Positions 18,075 to 26,398 of a DNA stretch of 64,000 nucleotides are shown piece after piece (position 1 is the first letter of the stretch; each line of letters starts with the position of its first letter). The stretch lies in contig PIZR01000002.1 in the NCBI GenBank assembly GCA_002835675.1, positions 1,341,878 through 1,405,877 of the forward strand, written 5' to 3'. The stretch is from Bacillus sp. BA3. GTDB taxonomy: Bacteria; Bacillota; Bacilli; Bacillales; DSM-1321. Both the position numbers and the translations under genes were made by a program. A model generated the notes under the pieces. That model was not told the DNA's origin. It saw only the letters and a list, made by a program, of their open reading frames with translations, and ran no database searches.

Positions 18075-18096
18075 TTTAAGGAAAAAATTCCTTAAA
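18075..18096. promoter_or_regulatory. Inverted-repeat operator of the M20/SSS operon
   Basis: TTTAAGGAA-AAAA-TTCCTTAAA, exact 9-base arms, begins four bases downstream of the -10 element, over the expected transcription start. That position suits a repressor. The adjacent regulator gene (18241-19539) is the natural candidate but this is inference. Confidence 0.65.
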
Positions 18097-18099
18097 TAG

Positions 18100-18128
18100 A
18101 GTATAATCTCACGCGGTCTTCATTACAA
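18100..18128 (-). promoter_or_regulatory. Sigma-A promoter of the M20/SSS operon
   Basis: TTGTAA and TATACT are separated by 17 bases on the minus strand, about 80 bases upstream of the M20 start codon. Confidence 0.75.
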
Positions 18129-18207
18129 TTATTTTTTGAAAATTCCAAACTGTTTTTTTTGCACTGCATCTAATTGTTGAACTTTTTAATGCGACATGAA
18201 GCAGAAA

Positions 18208-18233
18208 TAAAAAAGCACCCAAATTATGGGTGC
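18208..18233 (-). terminator. Terminator of the regulator gene
   Basis: GCACCC/GGGTGC stem with an AT loop, followed by six U residues on the minus strand, just after the regulator's stop codon. It separates the regulator from the downstream M20/SSS operon. Confidence 0.85.
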
Positions 18234-18240
18234 CTGTAAT

Positions 18241-19539
18241 TTATAATAATTGATAAATTTTACTCGGTCTTCCACGGGTGGCGTTAGCCTCTTCACCAAC
18301 GCATTGTGCCAAATCGACTTCGCACATATCCGCAACAATACGCCGTACATTGCGCTCTGTCATTTCAAGATGTGTCGCTAAGTCCTTTGTAGTAAAATCA
18401 CTCCAGCCCATTCTTTGAACGAGAGCCGAGATTTTCTTATACGTTTTGACACTGATATTTCCGCTTTTTAACTTTTCTATAAGGGGTTTATTGTGGGTAC
18501 GGGTATCATATTGCAGTTCTTTCTTTTTGCCTGGTGATTCGATAATTTTGCCATCATCTTGAATAATCACAATTTCTCGCTTCTTCATCTCTTTTGAATG
18601 TTGAATAGCACGAAAAGCATTGATTTCCGCCGAATAGGCAGTCTCGCCGAAGCCAATTCCAACGGCAACGGGTGTATCTGCTTCAAACGCCAATTTTTGG
18701 ATGGTATCTTCGAGCATAATGATTTCTCGTTCAATCGCGCCGCGAGAACTAAAAATCATGTACCTCCCATTCCCTTTATCTGAAAAGGAACCATTTATTT
18801 TTTCTCCAAGTTGAATCAACATTTCTTTTAGCCGAAGCTCCAAGTACTGTAAATGATAAGGAGTTTTCATTTCCTCTGCCACTTTGTCAAAGTATTCGAC
18901 TTCAATGATTTCCACTCCGATTTGTGTATCTTTAAAGTAGGAAGCCTTTACTTTTTCAGAAAGGATTCGAAGCGTTTGCCGCACTTCCATCTTACTCATC
19001 GACATCCGGTAGGCTGGAATGCCATACTCCCTTAAAGCTTCACACACGGACGGAAAACAAGAAAAAGCACCTTCTGTCATTCCCTTATTCCATAAATTCA
19101 AGTGAAAATGTACCAATTCATCCGTATCAACCTCTGTCTCAAACACTTTCGTATAAATCTTTTGGGTCTTTATATTCAACTGTGACAAAGCTTCTTCGCT
19201 TATATTATTTGAGGACATAGTATCGATACTTAGATGCTCAATGATTTTTCCTTGTTCGTAGATCATCTCTAAAAAGGATTTATAAAAACCTGATTCCGTG
19301 GCAGGAACATGGACCATTATTTTATCTGTACCCAGTGTTCTTTTTGCAATTTCATAGGGAAGTGGACCAGAAAAAAGCCATGCATGTACGTGAGAATCAT
19401 GTTCCTTTACAATATTCTCTACCTCTTCGGTCTTTACATAGGGCAATGAGATGAATTCCAACTCATGTTTATATTCTTCTGCCAATACTAAAATTTTTTC
19501 TATAGAAGTTTTTAAACCGACAAGTCCGATTTTATACAT
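18241..19539 (-). CDS. One-component regulator with GCH-III/GGDEF-like domain and winged helix
   Basis: About 432 residues. The N-terminal third begins MYKIGLVGLKTSIEKIL and looks like a Rossmann-type sensory domain. The middle (residues ~200-335) has segments typical of the degenerate nucleotidyl-cyclase/GTP-cyclohydrolase-III fold: FSDKGNGRYMIFSSRGAIE and AVGIGFGETAYSAEINAFRA. The last ~80 residues form a winged helix, DLATHLEMTERNVRRIVADM, then TRGRPSKIYQ. I do not know a named family for this whole architecture. The start chosen is an ATG ten bases after AAAGGAAG; an upstream ATG at 19578 lacks a clear site. It likely controls the neighbouring M20/SSS operon. Confidence 0.75.
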   Translation of the reverse strand: MYKIGLVGLKTSIEKILVLAEEYKHELEFISLPYVKTEEVENIVKEHDSHVHAWLFSGPLPYEIAKRTLGTDKIMVHVPATESGFYKSFLEMIYEQGKIIEHLSIDTMSSNNISEEALSQLNIKTQKIYTKVFETEVDTDELVHFHLNLWNKGMTEGAFSCFPSVCEALREYGIPAYRMSMSKMEVRQTLRILSEKVKASYFKDTQIGVEIIEVEYFDKVAEEMKTPYHLQYLELRLKEMLIQLGEKINGSFSDKGNGRYMIFSSRGAIEREIIMLEDTIQKLAFEADTPVAVGIGFGETAYSAEINAFRAIQHSKEMKKREIVIIQDDGKIIESPGKKKELQYDTRTHNKPLIEKLKSGNISVKTYKKISALVQRMGWSDFTTKDLATHLEMTERNVRRIVADMCEVDLAQCVGEEANATRGRPSKIYQLL

Positions 19540-19794
19540 CCAGTAATCGACTTCCTTTATCATCTGTAATAGATTCATTGTTCTTTGTAGAATATCCTGG
19601 TTTAATCTAAGTCATGATATCGTAATCCTAATTCTTTCTGCTGTCTAACTATTGCTCAATTTGTATTGAGTCCTGGTTATTAGTTGTTTTGTTACTCTTG
19701 ATCATATAAGCAGCAAAAAGGAAAGATTAATTGTTTTCATACCCTCGCCAAACTTTTCTCTTTTGTATCATTTTATCATGCAACATGAAGGAAA

Positions 19795-19814
19795 AATACG
19801 TTGTATACGTTATT
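19795..19814. promoter_or_regulatory. Repeated ACGTAT motif upstream of the regulator
   Basis: AATACGTTGTATACGTTATT contains two copies of TACGTT nine bases apart, about 255 bases upstream of the regulator start. It might be an operator. Nothing else stands out in 19579-19885 apart from AT-rich sequence. Confidence 0.25.
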
Positions 19815-19887
19815 CAAATGATACATTACTACTTTTCCATCTCATTCGATTTTCAGCATATATATAATTTTGGGTACCTATTTCAAT

Positions 19888-19923
19888 AAAAAACCACGTA
19901 ACTTTACAAGGGCTACGTGGTTT
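19888..19923 (-). terminator. Terminator of the amine-catabolism operon
   Basis: AAACCACGTA pairs with TACGTGGTTT around a 13-base loop, with a UUUUUUAUU tail on the minus strand, immediately after the amidohydrolase gene that ends the operon. Confidence 0.9.
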
Positions 19924-19938
19924 GCAAACTATGATATA

Positions 19939-21558
19939 TTAAATTTTCACTGATTGTTCTTCTTGATAGATAATTTCACCATCAATAATAGTTGTTTCTA
20001 CTTTTAAATCTTTAATTTGGTTTGGGCTGACACTTAAAATGCTGTCATTTAATATAACTAAATCCGCCAACTTTCCGACCTCTATGCTTCCTTTTATCTC
20101 TTCTTCAAAACTCGCATAAGCGCCATTCCAGGTGTATAGTTTAATAGCTTCCATTACGTTTATAGATTGATTAGCACCAAACTCCATTCCAGACTGGCTT
20201 TTTCTATTGACAGCAACATGAATTCCTAATAAAGGATTATAGTCAGTAACTGGCGCATCCGATCCACCTGCTGCCATGATGCCACGATCAATAAAATCAC
20301 GAACAGCATACATGTGATTAACACGATCACCATAGTGTTGGACATATATCTCTCCGAATTCATATGGAAATGGAGGATTTGGAATAGGAACCATCTCGAG
20401 TTTTTTCATTCTCTCTTGTAAATCTGGTGAAGAAATTCCCGCGTGCTCAATCCGATGACGATGGTTTTTTCTTGGTGATTCCTCCAACGCCTTTTCCACA
20501 CAATTCAAATAGATTTCAATGGCTTTATCACCTTGTGCATGTACAGTGATTTGATAGCCTTTTTTATGCGCTTCACCTAAAACCCGATAGATTTCTTCCT
20601 CACTATAATAAAGAATGCCATAATTGTTAGAGTCACTGGAGTACGACTCACGAGTTGCAATTGTAGGCCCGGTGCTACTTCCATCTGTAAACAATTTAAC
20701 CGGTCCAACTTTGAATCTCTCATCTCCGGTACCAGTTACCACACCAGCTTCGACCATTTTATTAACAAATTCATGGGAGTTATTCACCTGACATATCATT
20801 GCATATATTCGGACACGAATATCCTTACTCTTCACAGCTTGTTGCAGTAAACGGTAACTCTCAGGACCATTTCCACCTGCCTCATGTATACTTGTTATGC
20901 CCGCTGCAACGAAATGATCTGATGCAATTTTCACAGCCTTCATCAGTTCACTTTCTGTATAACTTGCAAACTCGTTCATACTCATATTTACTGCTTCAAT
21001 TAATTTTCCTGTTAGCCTTCCTGCCTTATTCTTTTCAATAACTCCCCCATTAGGATCCGGGGTGTTCTCGTTAATTTGCGCAATTTCTAATGCTTTGCTG
21101 TTCACCACGCTTATATGGCTGCAAGTACGTGATACAATAATGGGGTGTTCATCTGAAATTTCATCTAGCTCAGCGATTGTTGGATAACGCTTTTCTTTCA
21201 CAGCGGTTTCATTAAAGCCCCAAGCACGTATCCATTCACCTATAGGAGTTACTAAGGCTTTCTTTTTCAGGTCATCTAACAAAGCCTCGATAGAATCGAT
21301 ATGTTCAGCTTTACAACTTACCGCCAACTGATTCACCCCATAAAAAATGAGGTGAATATGAGAATCAATGAAACCAGGAAGAAGCGTTTTTCCTTTCAAG
21401 TCAATTACATCCGTTTTTTCTCCTATAAAACTCTTAACCTCCTGATTTGAACCAACAACTGCGATACGATTATCTTTTATCGCTACAGCTTCGACTACTG
21501 TATTCTTTTGGTCTACTGTAATAACTTCTCCATTTATCAATACAACATCAGCTTTCAT
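19939..21558 (-). CDS. YtcJ-like amidohydrolase (amidohydrolase 3 family)
   Basis: A 539-residue metal-dependent amidohydrolase of the YtcJ / N-substituted formamide deformylase group. Residues ~1-50 and the C-terminus form the small beta domain (MKADVVLINGEVITVD; GKLADLVILND). The barrel carries GFIDSHIHL near residue 65, KLFTDGSSTGPTI near 295, HAQGDKAIE near 345, HRIEHAG near 370 and GGSDAPVTDYNPL near 435. Such enzymes hydrolyse amides or formamides to amines. It is last in a five-gene operon with an amine oxidase and aldehyde dehydrogenase, which fits release of an amine for oxidation. The substrate is inference. Confidence 0.88.
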   Translation of the reverse strand: MKADVVLINGEVITVDQKNTVVEAVAIKDNRIAVVGSNQEVKSFIGEKTDVIDLKGKTLLPGFIDSHIHLIFYGVNQLAVSCKAEHIDSIEALLDDLKKKALVTPIGEWIRAWGFNETAVKEKRYPTIAELDEISDEHPIIVSRTCSHISVVNSKALEIAQINENTPDPNGGVIEKNKAGRLTGKLIEAVNMSMNEFASYTESELMKAVKIASDHFVAAGITSIHEAGGNGPESYRLLQQAVKSKDIRVRIYAMICQVNNSHEFVNKMVEAGVVTGTGDERFKVGPVKLFTDGSSTGPTIATRESYSSDSNNYGILYYSEEEIYRVLGEAHKKGYQITVHAQGDKAIEIYLNCVEKALEESPRKNHRHRIEHAGISSPDLQERMKKLEMVPIPNPPFPYEFGEIYVQHYGDRVNHMYAVRDFIDRGIMAAGGSDAPVTDYNPLLGIHVAVNRKSQSGMEFGANQSINVMEAIKLYTWNGAYASFEEEIKGSIEVGKLADLVILNDSILSVSPNQIKDLKVETTIIDGEIIYQEEQSVKI

Positions 21559-21649
21559 AAACTCATCCCTTTCGAAATTACTCTTTTAGAGTGATCAATT
21601 CAGTATTTAGCATTCATCTGCTTAAAATTTGCCCACTCCACATTTCACA

Positions 21650-21931
21650 TTATTTCAGATTGATCTCATGGTTCATTTTATAATTCTTTTTCAAAAATAC
21701 TGGACACTCCCATTCACAGACAAGGTCCTTAGCCAAGGAAACGACCCAGTCCTTTGTAATATGATACTTTTCTCCATCAACAGTAATAAACACTTCACCG
21801 TCTGTCACATAGAAAACTTCCTGTTCTTCTAGATGCCACGTTCCTTTATTCGGTTCGCCCACCCATGGTTCCCACGTGTCAACACCAAGTTGTTGTGCTT
21901 CTTCGGCTGTAAGTTTTTTCGCAAAAAACAA
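21650..21931 (-). CDS. Single-domain cupin
   Basis: A 93-residue cupin of the DUF861/Cupin_3 type, with GTWHLEEQEVFYVTDGEVFI forming the core strand pair. Only part of the usual metal site is visible: a Glu in EEQE and a His before it, no second HxH, so catalytic activity is doubtful. The TTG start lies six bases after GAGAGG. It sits between the MATE pump and amidohydrolase genes in the operon; comparable cupins occur in ethanolamine and (S)-ureidoglycine pathways. Confidence 0.8.
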   Translation of the reverse strand: MFFAKKLTAEEAQQLGVDTWEPWVGEPNKGTWHLEEQEVFYVTDGEVFITVDGEKYHITKDWVVSLAKDLVCEWECPVFLKKNYKMNHEINLK

Positions 21932-21976
21932 GATGATCCTCTCTCTTTCTTATAGGTAATTTTGAAGGAATAGGTT

Positions 21977-23395
21977 TTATAAACTTACTGCCTTAACATT
22001 TGTATCTTTTAAACGTTTGAACTCTTTTTTCATAAAGTGCATGGCAATGAGAAGGCCTGGAATTTCTGCGGCAGGACCTGCGTACCATATACCTTCTACA
22101 CCCCAGAATTTCGGGAAAATAAATAGAAACGGGAACATGAACAACAGCATTTTGCTAACACTAATAAACGTTGCGGACCAGTTTCTCTCTTGTGCTTCGA
22201 AATAACCGGAGATAAGCAAGCTGACTGCATTAAGCGTAAACAAAAAATTGAATACAACTGTCGTCCAAATGCCCAGTTTCTGCAATTCAGGATTACCAAC
22301 GGAAAAAAATGACACAATTGGATCTGCAAAAATGATTAGTATGGATGTCACAATCACAAAGAAGGCAACCGTAAAAATGAGTCCCATCTTAATTGCTTGT
22401 TTAACACGATCAAGGTTGCCCGCACCGTAATTATAACTAATGATCGGTTGAAGTCCTGTCATCCCACCGAGCGCTGCTAAGGCGAGCATATTTGTAATGT
22501 AACCGTTTTGAATCGTGAAAGCGGCAACGTGCAGCCCACCACCGTACCTTTGCAGCATGTTGTTGAAGAAAATAATGGCAATGAACATCATGAACAGACT
22601 CGAGAAAGATGCAAAGCCCGTCCAAGCCACTTCACCGATCGTCTTAAGATTAATCATCATATCTTTCATTTTTGGCTTAAGTTTTGTTTTACCAAACCAG
22701 AAATAAAAGATCAGGAAAACAGGGATCGATTGCGAAATCGTATTGGCCCATGAGGAACCCATCATCCCCATGTCATACTTCGTTACCATAATCCACTCTG
22801 TAATCCCGCCAACAACTGCTGCGACTAACCAACTGTTCATTGATAATACAGGTTTTTCATCGATATTGGTTAAAACACTTAATACAACGGCCAATATCGT
22901 TAATGGCAATGAAATCCATAGCAGTCGGCTATATTGCACCGCATATGGAAGCGCTTCATCACTTGCTCCGAATAAGGTCATGATTTGATTTTCAAAGACC
23001 ACTCCAATTACAGCTAGCAAGGTGGAGATGAAAAGAGTAAACCATAAGGTTTGTCCCATAATACCTCTAGCTTCTTCGATTTTCCCTTTTCCAAGGCGAA
23101 GTGAAATGACTGCTCCGGCTCCCACACCCAAAAGTACGCCAAGCATACGGGTAATAACCATGACCGTAAATCCAATTCCAATCCCTTCGACTTCCAGCTC
23201 CTGAAAGCCACTGACGAAATAGCCATCGACAACCGCTGCAACTCCTAGAATTGCGTTAGCCATAATTCCTGCCAAAGCAAATCGTAAATATAGTAACGGA
23301 ATACTTTTGGTTCCCAGCACTGAATCATGCGCTGGCTTATTCATTACTTCTACTTGCTCTATCTTCGATGACGGACGGTTGTCTGCTATTTTCAT
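21977..23395 (-). CDS. MATE family efflux transporter
   Basis: A 472-residue membrane protein with 12 hydrophobic helices in two homologous halves (MatE domains at about residues 35-195 and 260-420). Segments such as GIGFTVMVITRMLGVLLGVG and ALGGMTGLQPIISYNYGAG are typical. MATE proteins export cationic compounds or drugs in exchange for Na+ or H+. Its place inside an amine-degradation operon suggests export of a toxic amine or product. The second ATG (eight bases after GGGGG) is preferred over one two codons upstream. Confidence 0.9.
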   Translation of the reverse strand: MKIADNRPSSKIEQVEVMNKPAHDSVLGTKSIPLLYLRFALAGIMANAILGVAAVVDGYFVSGFQELEVEGIGIGFTVMVITRMLGVLLGVGAGAVISLRLGKGKIEEARGIMGQTLWFTLFISTLLAVIGVVFENQIMTLFGASDEALPYAVQYSRLLWISLPLTILAVVLSVLTNIDEKPVLSMNSWLVAAVVGGITEWIMVTKYDMGMMGSSWANTISQSIPVFLIFYFWFGKTKLKPKMKDMMINLKTIGEVAWTGFASFSSLFMMFIAIIFFNNMLQRYGGGLHVAAFTIQNGYITNMLALAALGGMTGLQPIISYNYGAGNLDRVKQAIKMGLIFTVAFFVIVTSILIIFADPIVSFFSVGNPELQKLGIWTTVVFNFLFTLNAVSLLISGYFEAQERNWSATFISVSKMLLFMFPFLFIFPKFWGVEGIWYAGPAAEIPGLLIAMHFMKKEFKRLKDTNVKAVSL

Positions 23396-23440
23396 GAGCA
23401 TGTCCCCCTATAAATAATAGATGTAGTAAGTTAAGCTCAA

Positions 23441-24913
23441 TTAATTCGCATACCAACCTACAGGCTTGGCATGCTGGTGGATATTGATTTGCTTCGTTTC
23501 CATAAAGTGCTCCAGCCCAACAGCACCTAACACTCTGCCGATTCCACTTTGCTTAAATCCTCCCCAAGGACCTTCAACATAAGCGAGATGATAACTATTA
23601 ATCCAAGTAATTCCCGCACGCAATTTACTAATGACACGTTTTGCTCGATCCATATCTTCAGTAAATACAGCACCAGCTAATCCATAAATGGAATCATTCG
23701 CTTTTTGGATGGCATCTTCCTCATCTTTAAATTTCTGTACAACAAGGACTGGACCAAAAATCTCTTCCTTAACAATACGCATATTCGCATTTACATCAGC
23801 AAAGATCGTTGGCGCAATAAAAAATCCTCGATCAAGCCCATTTTCTGTTAAGCGCTTACCACCACAAACTAATTTTGCACCTTCTTCGATTCCGCTCTTG
23901 ATGTAATGTAAAACTTCATTCATATGAGTCTCATTTGTGAGGGCTCCCATTTCAATGTTTTCGCTTTCCCCGTTGCCAACTACAATTTTGCTTGCACGCT
24001 CGGCTAATCTTTCAACAAACTTATCGTAAATGGTCTCTTGTACAAGCAAACGAGATGCAGCTGAACAAACTTGCCCAGCATTGTGGAAAATACCAAACAT
24101 CGCATTCTCGACTGCAGCTTCAAAATCCACATCGTCAAACACAATAAGTGGAGATTTACCACCCAGTTCAAGGGTGATTTTTTTCATATTGCCCGCAGCT
24201 GCGCGCATAATGCTTTGGCCTGTTTTTGTTCCACCGGTAAAGGCAATCTTGTCAACATCATGGCTCTCGGCAAGCTCATTCCCAACTGTTGATCCAGGTC
24301 CCAATAGCAAGTTTGCCACTCCGGCCGGAAGTCCAACCTCTTCGATAATTTCAAATAATTCGAAAACGCTTACAGGAGTGACCTCAGCAGGCTTAAGTAC
24401 AATTGTATTCCCTGCGGCGAGTGCAGGAGCAATTTGCCAAACAGCTAACATAAGTGGGAAGTTCCAAGGTACAATAAGTCCACAAACACCAATCGGTTCA
24501 TGAATAATAATTGTTTCTGAAGAATCAGCACGAGTGTAAGATTCCTTTTTCATGACTTTGATCAAGTCAGCATAATAGCGGAAGCATTGAATCGATACCG
24601 GAATATCCACATAGGTGGTTGCACGAATGACCTTACCGTTATTTGCAGTTTCCAAACGTGCAATTTCAGCTGCCTTCTCTTCAAGACGGTCTGCTATCTT
24701 ATAGAGATAATCAGCTCTTTCATCAGCTGATAAATCCGACCAGATCCCGCTGACAAACGCTTTACGGGCCGCCTTGATTGCTATCTTCGCATCGTCTGCT
24801 GATCCATCAGCAGACGTTGCGATCACCTCTCCGGTTGCAGGATTGATAATGTTTCGTCTATCAGCGGATAATGCTTCTACCCATTTCCCGTCAATGAACA
24901 TGTTTATTTTCAT
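23441..24913 (-). CDS. Aldehyde dehydrogenase (betaine/gamma-aminobutyraldehyde type)
   Basis: A 490-residue NAD(P)-dependent aldehyde dehydrogenase. The expected motifs are in place: PWNFPLML (cofactor site) near residue 150, FTGGTKTGQSIM near 225, the general-base segment LELGGKSP near 255, and the catalytic cysteine in NAGQVCSAASR near 290. It oxidises an aldehyde to the acid. It directly follows the FAD oxidase gene, so the aldehyde probably comes from oxidative deamination of an amine. Start set at the ATG nine bases after AAGGAG. Confidence 0.93.
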   Translation of the reverse strand: MKINMFIDGKWVEALSADRRNIINPATGEVIATSADGSADDAKIAIKAARKAFVSGIWSDLSADERADYLYKIADRLEEKAAEIARLETANNGKVIRATTYVDIPVSIQCFRYYADLIKVMKKESYTRADSSETIIIHEPIGVCGLIVPWNFPLMLAVWQIAPALAAGNTIVLKPAEVTPVSVFELFEIIEEVGLPAGVANLLLGPGSTVGNELAESHDVDKIAFTGGTKTGQSIMRAAAGNMKKITLELGGKSPLIVFDDVDFEAAVENAMFGIFHNAGQVCSAASRLLVQETIYDKFVERLAERASKIVVGNGESENIEMGALTNETHMNEVLHYIKSGIEEGAKLVCGGKRLTENGLDRGFFIAPTIFADVNANMRIVKEEIFGPVLVVQKFKDEEDAIQKANDSIYGLAGAVFTEDMDRAKRVISKLRAGITWINSYHLAYVEGPWGGFKQSGIGRVLGAVGLEHFMETKQINIHQHAKPVGWYAN

Positions 24914-24926
24914 AAACAACTCTCCT

Positions 24927-26213
24927 TTAAGCAATAATATCTACCAGTTTAAAACCAATATGTGCTAGATTTACCAGCATGGTTTTCTGATTATAGAATG
25001 GGAATGATTTGAGGCGTTCCTTTTCAAATCGATATCCACCTGCACTCCCCGTAACGATCCATTGTGCCAATAACTTGCCAAACAATGTCGAGAGAGAAGC
25101 GCCGTGGCCCGTATAACCCGTTGCGAAATATGCGCCTTCTTTGGATTTGCCGATAACAGGGAACGTATCAATTGTAACCCCGATAAATCCACCCCAACTG
25201 AAATCAATCTTGCTTCCTGCTAGTTTTGGCATTATTTTAACCATGGCATCGTAAACACTTTGATAAACGGCATCGCCTAAGTTTGGACGAATATCGCCAC
25301 CGCCGAATACGATCCGATTATCTGGTGTACGTCGGAAATAGTAAAGGAAATTGCTTGTATCAAAAACCATGCGATCTTTAGGAATGACGGTATTCACCAG
25401 TGATTCTGGAAGCTGTTCAGTAGCAATAATACGTGCCGAAATTGGCAGTACGCCTTTGTTCAGTTCATTCATGATTTTTCCGGAGTAACCATCTGTAGCG
25501 ACAATAATGTCTTTCGCAGTAACAGCTCCTTTTTCTGTTACAACTTTCACTCTGTTTTGACCGTACTCAATAGATAGTGCTTTCGAATGCTCAAAGATTT
25601 TTGCACCGATCGATCTAGCTGCTTCTCCCAAACCAATTGCATAATTCAGTGGCTGGAACGAGTAACTCGAGTTGTCGACTAAGCAGCCATAATAAAGTGG
25701 GGAATCGATCTCTTGATGCAACTGACTTCGATCAAGCACGCTTGAATCGTACCCAAAATTTTTGTTTAAGAATTCGCTTTCATGTTTCAATTCTTCAAAA
25801 TGCTTGGCTTTGTAAGCCGCCACAATGTGACCTGTCTTTCTAAAGTCACAGTTGATTTGATGCTCGTCAATGATTTTTTTAACCAGTTCAACGCTAAACA
25901 AGGAGAGATCGTTAAGCTGTCTTGCCTCGTCGGCACCATACTTTTTGGCAAGCTCCTTCATCGTTGGCTTATAGCCTGGCAATACCATCCCGCCGTTACG
26001 ACCGCTGGCACCATATCCGATCGTTTCTTGCTCAAGGACAATGACACTCTTCCCTAATTTTTGCAAATGATACGCAGAAGAAAGACCTGTGAAACCTGCT
26101 CCAATAATGACAACATCAGCCTCTTCATTTCCTTCAAGAAACTTTCCTTTTTCATAGCTGTTTGCAGTCACTGCCCACAGTGATAGAGTATCCATTCGAT
26201 CCATCTTATCCAT
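24927..26213 (-). CDS. FAD-dependent amine oxidase (DAO family, PuuB-like)
   Basis: A 428-residue flavoprotein of the glycine/D-amino-acid oxidase family, closest in pattern to gamma-glutamylputrescine oxidase. The dinucleotide site is DVVIIGAGFTGLSSAYHLQK (residues ~33-52), followed by YGASGRNGG, the FAD signature of the PuuB group; C-terminal YFATGYTGHGASLSTLFG completes the FAD site. It deaminates a primary or secondary amine to an aldehyde with release of H2O2. First gene of the operon, 80 bases downstream of a MerR-type promoter. No glutamyl-polyamine synthetase (PuuA) is nearby, so a different amine is likely. Confidence 0.9.
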   Translation of the reverse strand: MDKMDRMDTLSLWAVTANSYEKGKFLEGNEEADVVIIGAGFTGLSSAYHLQKLGKSVIVLEQETIGYGASGRNGGMVLPGYKPTMKELAKKYGADEARQLNDLSLFSVELVKKIIDEHQINCDFRKTGHIVAAYKAKHFEELKHESEFLNKNFGYDSSVLDRSQLHQEIDSPLYYGCLVDNSSYSFQPLNYAIGLGEAARSIGAKIFEHSKALSIEYGQNRVKVVTEKGAVTAKDIIVATDGYSGKIMNELNKGVLPISARIIATEQLPESLVNTVIPKDRMVFDTSNFLYYFRRTPDNRIVFGGGDIRPNLGDAVYQSVYDAMVKIMPKLAGSKIDFSWGGFIGVTIDTFPVIGKSKEGAYFATGYTGHGASLSTLFGKLLAQWIVTGSAGGYRFEKERLKSFPFYNQKTMLVNLAHIGFKLVDIIA

Positions 26214-26291
26214 GCTTGTTATTCTCCTTATGTGACATGTATGCTATAATACAGTCAAATTTTATTCACAATATTCACACTTATTGAGTCC

Positions 26292-26322
26292 ATCATATGA
26301 CCTGGAGTTTCCTCCAAGTCAA
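26292..26322 (-). promoter_or_regulatory. MerR-type promoter with 19-base spacer and operator
   Basis: On the minus strand TTGACT and TATGAT are 19 bases apart. The spacer holds the near-palindrome GACTTGGAGGAAACTCCAGGTC (26299-26320 on the plus strand), with 9-base arms and one mismatch. A dyad in an over-long 19-base spacer is the hallmark of promoters switched on by MerR-family activators, which twist the DNA. It drives the amine-catabolism operon and sits beside a divergent MerR gene. Confidence 0.85.
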
Positions 26323-26359
26323 TAGCCATTTAAGAGTTTTTTGAATTCATTTTCGTAAA

Positions 26360-26380
26360 AAAGTGGAGTAACTCCACTTT
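26360..26380. promoter_or_regulatory. Second MerR-like dyad before the merR gene
   Basis: AAAGTGGAGT-A-ACTCCACTTT is a perfect dyad with the same GGAG/CTCC core as the operator at 26299-26320, and ends 18 bases before the regulator's start codon. It is suited to autoregulation. Confidence 0.7.
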
Positions 26381-26398
26381 CTTCATTGGGGGGCATCT

